Positions 61,577 to 64,000 of a DNA stretch of 64,000 bases are shown here, piece after piece. The notes under the pieces were generated by a model. It saw nothing but the letters and a program-made list of their open reading frames with translations. It made no database searches and had not been told where the DNA came from. The stretch comes from Saccharothrix deserti (lineage in GTDB: Bacteria; Actinomycetota; Actinomycetes; Mycobacteriales; Pseudonocardiaceae), in NCBI RefSeq assembly GCF_009769385.1, contig NZ_VKAB01000011.1, positions 62,001-126,000 of the forward strand, given 5' to 3'. Made by a program: the position numbers and the translations under genes. Numbering within the stretch: the stretch's first letter is position 1; each line of letters opens with the position of its first letter.

Positions 61577-63187
61577 ATGGGGAAGCTGTCCCGACGCTCG
61601 CTGTTAGCCGGCACCTCGGCGCTCGGCGGCGCCGCGCTCGTGCTGCCGGGGTTCTCGGGGGCGGTCGCCGTGGCCCAGCCGGGGGTGGCCGAGGAGCCGC
61701 TCACGGTGTTGCGCGACGACCCGCGGCACCCGGCGCTGTCCCGCGGCCAGAACCAGCGGTTCGTGAGCAACCCGGAGTGCGTGTACCTGCCGACCACGAC
61801 CGAGCAGGTCGTGCGGGCGGTGCAGGACGCGGTGTCCAGTGGCCGCCGGATCGCCGTGCGGTCCGGCGGCCACTGCTACGAGGATTTCGTCGACAGCGCG
61901 GACACCCAGGTCATCGTGGACATGTCCCGGATGTCCGGTGTGGACTTCGACGGCAAGCGCAACGCCGTGGTGGTCGAAGCAGGCGGGACGCTGGGCAGCG
62001 TGTACGCCACGCTGTTCAAGCGCTGGGGCGTGACCCTGCCCGGCGGCTCCTGCTACTCGGTCGGCGTCGGCGGGCACGTGCCCGGCGGCGGGTACGGCCA
62101 GCTCAGCCGGGCGCACGGGCTGATCGTGGACCACCTCCACGCGGTCGAGGTGGTGGTGGTCGACGCCGGCGGCACCGCCCGCGCGGTCGTGGCCACCAAC
62201 GCGCCCGACGACCCCAACCGCGACCTGTGGTGGGCGCACACCGGCGGGGGCGGCGGCAGCTTCGGCATCGCCACCCGGTTCTGGTTCCGCACCCCTGGCG
62301 CCACCGGCTCCGACCCGTCCAGGCTGCTGCCCGCGCCGCCGTCGGAGGTGTGGATCCACCGCGTGGAGTGGAACTGGGACGAGATGACCAAGGCGCGGTT
62401 CACCCGGCTGCTGCGCAACTACGGCACCTGGCACGAGCGCAACAGCGCCGCCGACTCGCCGTACGCGGGTCTGTTCGCGCGGCTGGAGCTGAGCACCAAG
62501 GTCAGCGCGCCGGTGCACATGATCGTGCAGGTGGACGCCACCCGTCCCGACGCCCGCGCGCTGCTGGACTCCTTCCTCGCCGAGGTCGACGCGGGGGTGG
62601 GCGTGCGGAAGCTGGTCACCGACGACCGCAAGCTGCCGTGGCTGCACTCGACCGGCTGGCAGGGCCTGTGGGTGAGCAGCCCGACGGACCGGTACAAGTA
62701 CAAGTCCAGCTACCACCGCCGCGGGTTCACCACCGCGCAGATCGACGCCTTCTACCGCGCGTTGACCGAGACCGACTACGCGCACCTCGGCTTCGCGGTG
62801 TCGATCGCCTCCTACGGCGGCCGGGTCAACTCGACCGCGCCGGACGCCACCGCCGAGCCGCACCGCGACTCGGTGCTCAAGCTGCTGTGGGGCACGGCCT
62901 GGTCGGAGGCCGCCGAGGACGGCGTGCACCTGGGTTGGCACCAGCGGTTCTACCGCTCGGTGTACGCCGACACCGGCGGCGTCCCGGTGGTCAACGCCGA
63001 CACCGACGGCTGCTTCATCAACTACGCCGACGTCGACCTCGGCGACCCGCGCCTCAACACCTCCGGCGTGCCGTGGCACCAGCTGTACTTCAAGGGTGGC
63101 TACGCCCGTCTTCAACGGACCAAGGCCCGCTTCGACCCCAGGGACGTCTTCCACCACGCCCAGTCGATCCGGCTGCCCGGACGCTGA
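61577..63187 (+). CDS. Tat-exported berberine-bridge-type FAD oxidase with bicovalent flavin motifs
   Basis: ATG 61577 follows GGAGG by 6 nt. The 536-residue protein starts with a twin-arginine leader (KLSRRSLLAG, hydrophobic to about residue 32). The FAD-linked oxidase (PCMH) domain holds His99 in RSGGHCYE and Cys159 in GGSCYSVGVGG; this pair is the signature for flavin bound twice, through His and Cys, as in AknOx and glucooligosaccharide oxidases. A BBE domain ends the protein (FINYADVDLGD, then YFKGGYARLQRTKARFDPRDVF). Such exported enzymes oxidise sugars or aromatic alcohols to lactones/ketones, making H2O2. With LPMO and xylanase genes in the window, an oligosaccharide is a fair guess; antibiotic tailoring is the alternative. 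Confidence 0.93.
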   Translation: MGKLSRRSLLAGTSALGGAALVLPGFSGAVAVAQPGVAEEPLTVLRDDPRHPALSRGQNQRFVSNPECVYLPTTTEQVVRAVQDAVSSGRRIAVRSGGHCYEDFVDSADTQVIVDMSRMSGVDFDGKRNAVVVEAGGTLGSVYATLFKRWGVTLPGGSCYSVGVGGHVPGGGYGQLSRAHGLIVDHLHAVEVVVVDAGGTARAVVATNAPDDPNRDLWWAHTGGGGGSFGIATRFWFRTPGATGSDPSRLLPAPPSEVWIHRVEWNWDEMTKARFTRLLRNYGTWHERNSAADSPYAGLFARLELSTKVSAPVHMIVQVDATRPDARALLDSFLAEVDAGVGVRKLVTDDRKLPWLHSTGWQGLWVSSPTDRYKYKSSYHRRGFTTAQIDAFYRALTETDYAHLGFAVSIASYGGRVNSTAPDATAEPHRDSVLKLLWGTAWSEAAEDGVHLGWHQRFYRSVYADTGGVPVVNADTDGCFINYADVDLGDPRLNTSGVPWHQLYFKGGYARLQRTKARFDPRDVFHHAQSIRLPGR

Positions 63188-63198
63188 CCGGAGGACCC

Positions 63199-63228
63199 GG
63201 CCCCACCTGCCCCCGAGGTGGGTGGGGC
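63199..63228. terminator. GC-rich hairpin between convergent genes
   Basis: CCCACCT at 63202-63208 pairs with AGGTGGG at 63216-63222 across a 7-nt loop, and neighbouring GC bases can extend the stem with a small bulge. It lies between the stops of the flavin oxidase (63187) and the lyase (63238). Confidence 0.6.
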
Positions 63229-63237
63229 GCGAGGGGT

Positions 63238-64000
63238 TCAACTCTGCTTGCGGTAGCGGTCGAGGGCCCGGTCCACCAGCAGCCTCGCCGCGCCCAGGTA
63301 CTCGGCGGGGTCGAGGAGCGCGGCGGCGTTCACGGGCAGGTCCGCGAGTTCGGGCGCTTCCCGCAGCAGGACCTCGAAGCGGCCCTTGCCCGCGGCGGCG
63401 GCCAGCGAGATCCGGGCCAGCACGCGCTTCGCGGTGGCCTTGCCGAGCTGCGGGGCCAGCACCGCGTTGAGCCGTTCGGCGACGATCGCCCCGCCGGTCA
63501 GGTCGAGGTTGGCGCGCATCCGGGCGGGGAAGACCTCCAGGCCGCGCACCAGCTCCGCGGCCGTGTGCGCCGCGCCCGCGGTCAGCCGCAGGCACTCGCG
63601 CAGCGGCTGCCACTCGGCGTGCCACGCGCCGGCGGCGCGTTCGTCCTCGGACACCAGCGCCTGGGTCAGCGCCAAGGCGTGCGTCGGCACCTGCCGGGCG
63701 GCGGAGACCAGCAGGGTGGACAGCACCGGGTTGCGCTTCTGCGGCATCGCCGAGGACGCGCCGCGGCCGTCGGCGGCGGGCTCGGCCACCTCGCCGACCT
63801 CGGTCCGCGACATCACCTGGACGTCCACCGCGATCTTCCCCAGCGCGCCCGTCACGAACGACGACACCGCCGCGATGTCGGCCAACGGGGTGCGCAGCGA
63901 GTGCCACGGCACGGCCGGTTCGACCAGGCCCAACTGCGCCGCGAAGACCGGCAGCACCGCCATCGCACGCCCGGGATCGCGACCGGCGTACTCGGTGTAG
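63238..64000 (-). CDS. Fumarase/aspartase-superfamily lyase, 3' part (PcaB/PurB-like)
   Basis: Only the last 254 codons are in the window; the frame is open to the right edge. The superfamily signature GASSAMPQKRNPV fits GSSxMPxKxNP, with the flexible catalytic-Ser loop. The following long helices (VSAARQVPTHALALTQALV, EVFPARMRANLDLTGG) are the central bundle that builds the tetramer. The C-terminus (EYLGAARLLVDRAL, preceded by DLPVNAAALLDPAEY) resembles 3-carboxy-cis,cis-muconate cycloisomerase rather than adenylosuccinate lyase. If so, it belongs to the protocatechuate branch of aromatic degradation, whose other genes would lie to the right. Confidence 0.85.
   Translation of the reverse strand, partial: YTEYAGRDPGRAMAVLPVFAAQLGLVEPAVPWHSLRTPLADIAAVSSFVTGALGKIAVDVQVMSRTEVGEVAEPAADGRGASSAMPQKRNPVLSTLLVSAARQVPTHALALTQALVSEDERAAGAWHAEWQPLRECLRLTAGAAHTAAELVRGLEVFPARMRANLDLTGGAIVAERLNAVLAPQLGKATAKRVLARISLAAAAGKGRFEVLLREAPELADLPVNAAALLDPAEYLGAARLLVDRALDRYRKQS

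Overview
The window is high-GC DNA (roughly 70% or more, with strong G/C in third codon positions) carrying modular type I polyketide synthase genes, Tat-exported enzymes, SARP-free two-component and partner-switch regulators and a calerythrin-like EF-hand protein. It looks like the chromosome of a filamentous actinomycete, most likely from Pseudonocardiales (Saccharothrix/Actinosynnema/Lentzea type). The genus is inferred from style and was not tested.

Region 1 (1-29311) is the 3' end of a macrolide-type biosynthetic cluster. A PKS gene that enters from the left supplies the end of one module (DH tail, KR, ACP) and one full module (malonyl AT, DH, KR). It is followed after 5 nt by a 5754-residue PKS with three modules: methylmalonyl AT with DH-ER-KR, a second methylmalonyl AT with DH-ER-KR, and malonyl AT with DH-KR, ending in a thioesterase. 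The next gene overlaps the PKS stop. It encodes an unusual fusion of a ketosynthase-III-like acyltransferase, whose nucleophile is Ser instead of Cys, to a cytochrome P450. An OleD/MGT-type glycosyltransferase follows, and a convergent NodU/CmcH-type O-carbamoyltransferase is separated from it by a perfect palindromic terminator. The expected product is a reduced, P450-oxidised macrolactone with possible acylation, glycosylation and carbamoylation. No deoxysugar genes are in the window.

Region 2 (29312-40307) is mixed chromosome. It holds a secreted protein of unknown function, a surface-anchored AA10 lytic polysaccharide monooxygenase, and a five-gene signalling block (LuxR-type regulator, RsbW-like ATPase, histidine kinase with a duplicated PAS domain, lone receiver, STAS anti-anti-sigma factor). 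These are followed by a class-A-beta-lactamase-like serine hydrolase, an expansin, a LacI-family regulator and a metallo-beta-lactamase-fold protein.

Region 3 (40308-47873) is a polymorphic toxin locus. A 2036-residue secreted RHS/YD-repeat protein carries a Hint domain and a C-terminal GIY-YIG nuclease. A leucine-rich-repeat-like protein follows at 23 nt and is the likely immunity protein, and then comes a small membrane-anchored unknown.

Region 4 (47928-54161) has an alpha/beta hydrolase, a SpoU-family methyltransferase, a Tat-exported GH11 xylanase with a LacI-type operator upstream, an unknown acidic protein, a solute-binding lipoprotein with a cation-diffusion-facilitator transporter, and a four-EF-hand protein.

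Region 5 (54162-64000) contains a tightly coupled leftward operon: FAD monooxygenase, FMN alpha-hydroxy-acid oxidase, an atypical P450 lacking the usual oxygen-activating I-helix motif, and a cation/proton antiporter. A divergent adenylate-forming ligase shares its promoter, which contains a perfect TGTGA-N6-TCACA Crp-type site. A Tat-exported berberine-bridge-type flavin oxidase and the 3' part of a fumarase-superfamily lyase complete the window. This operon looks like a small, unfamiliar oxidative pathway. Together, xylanase, expansin and LPMO indicate growth on plant or chitin/cellulose polymers.
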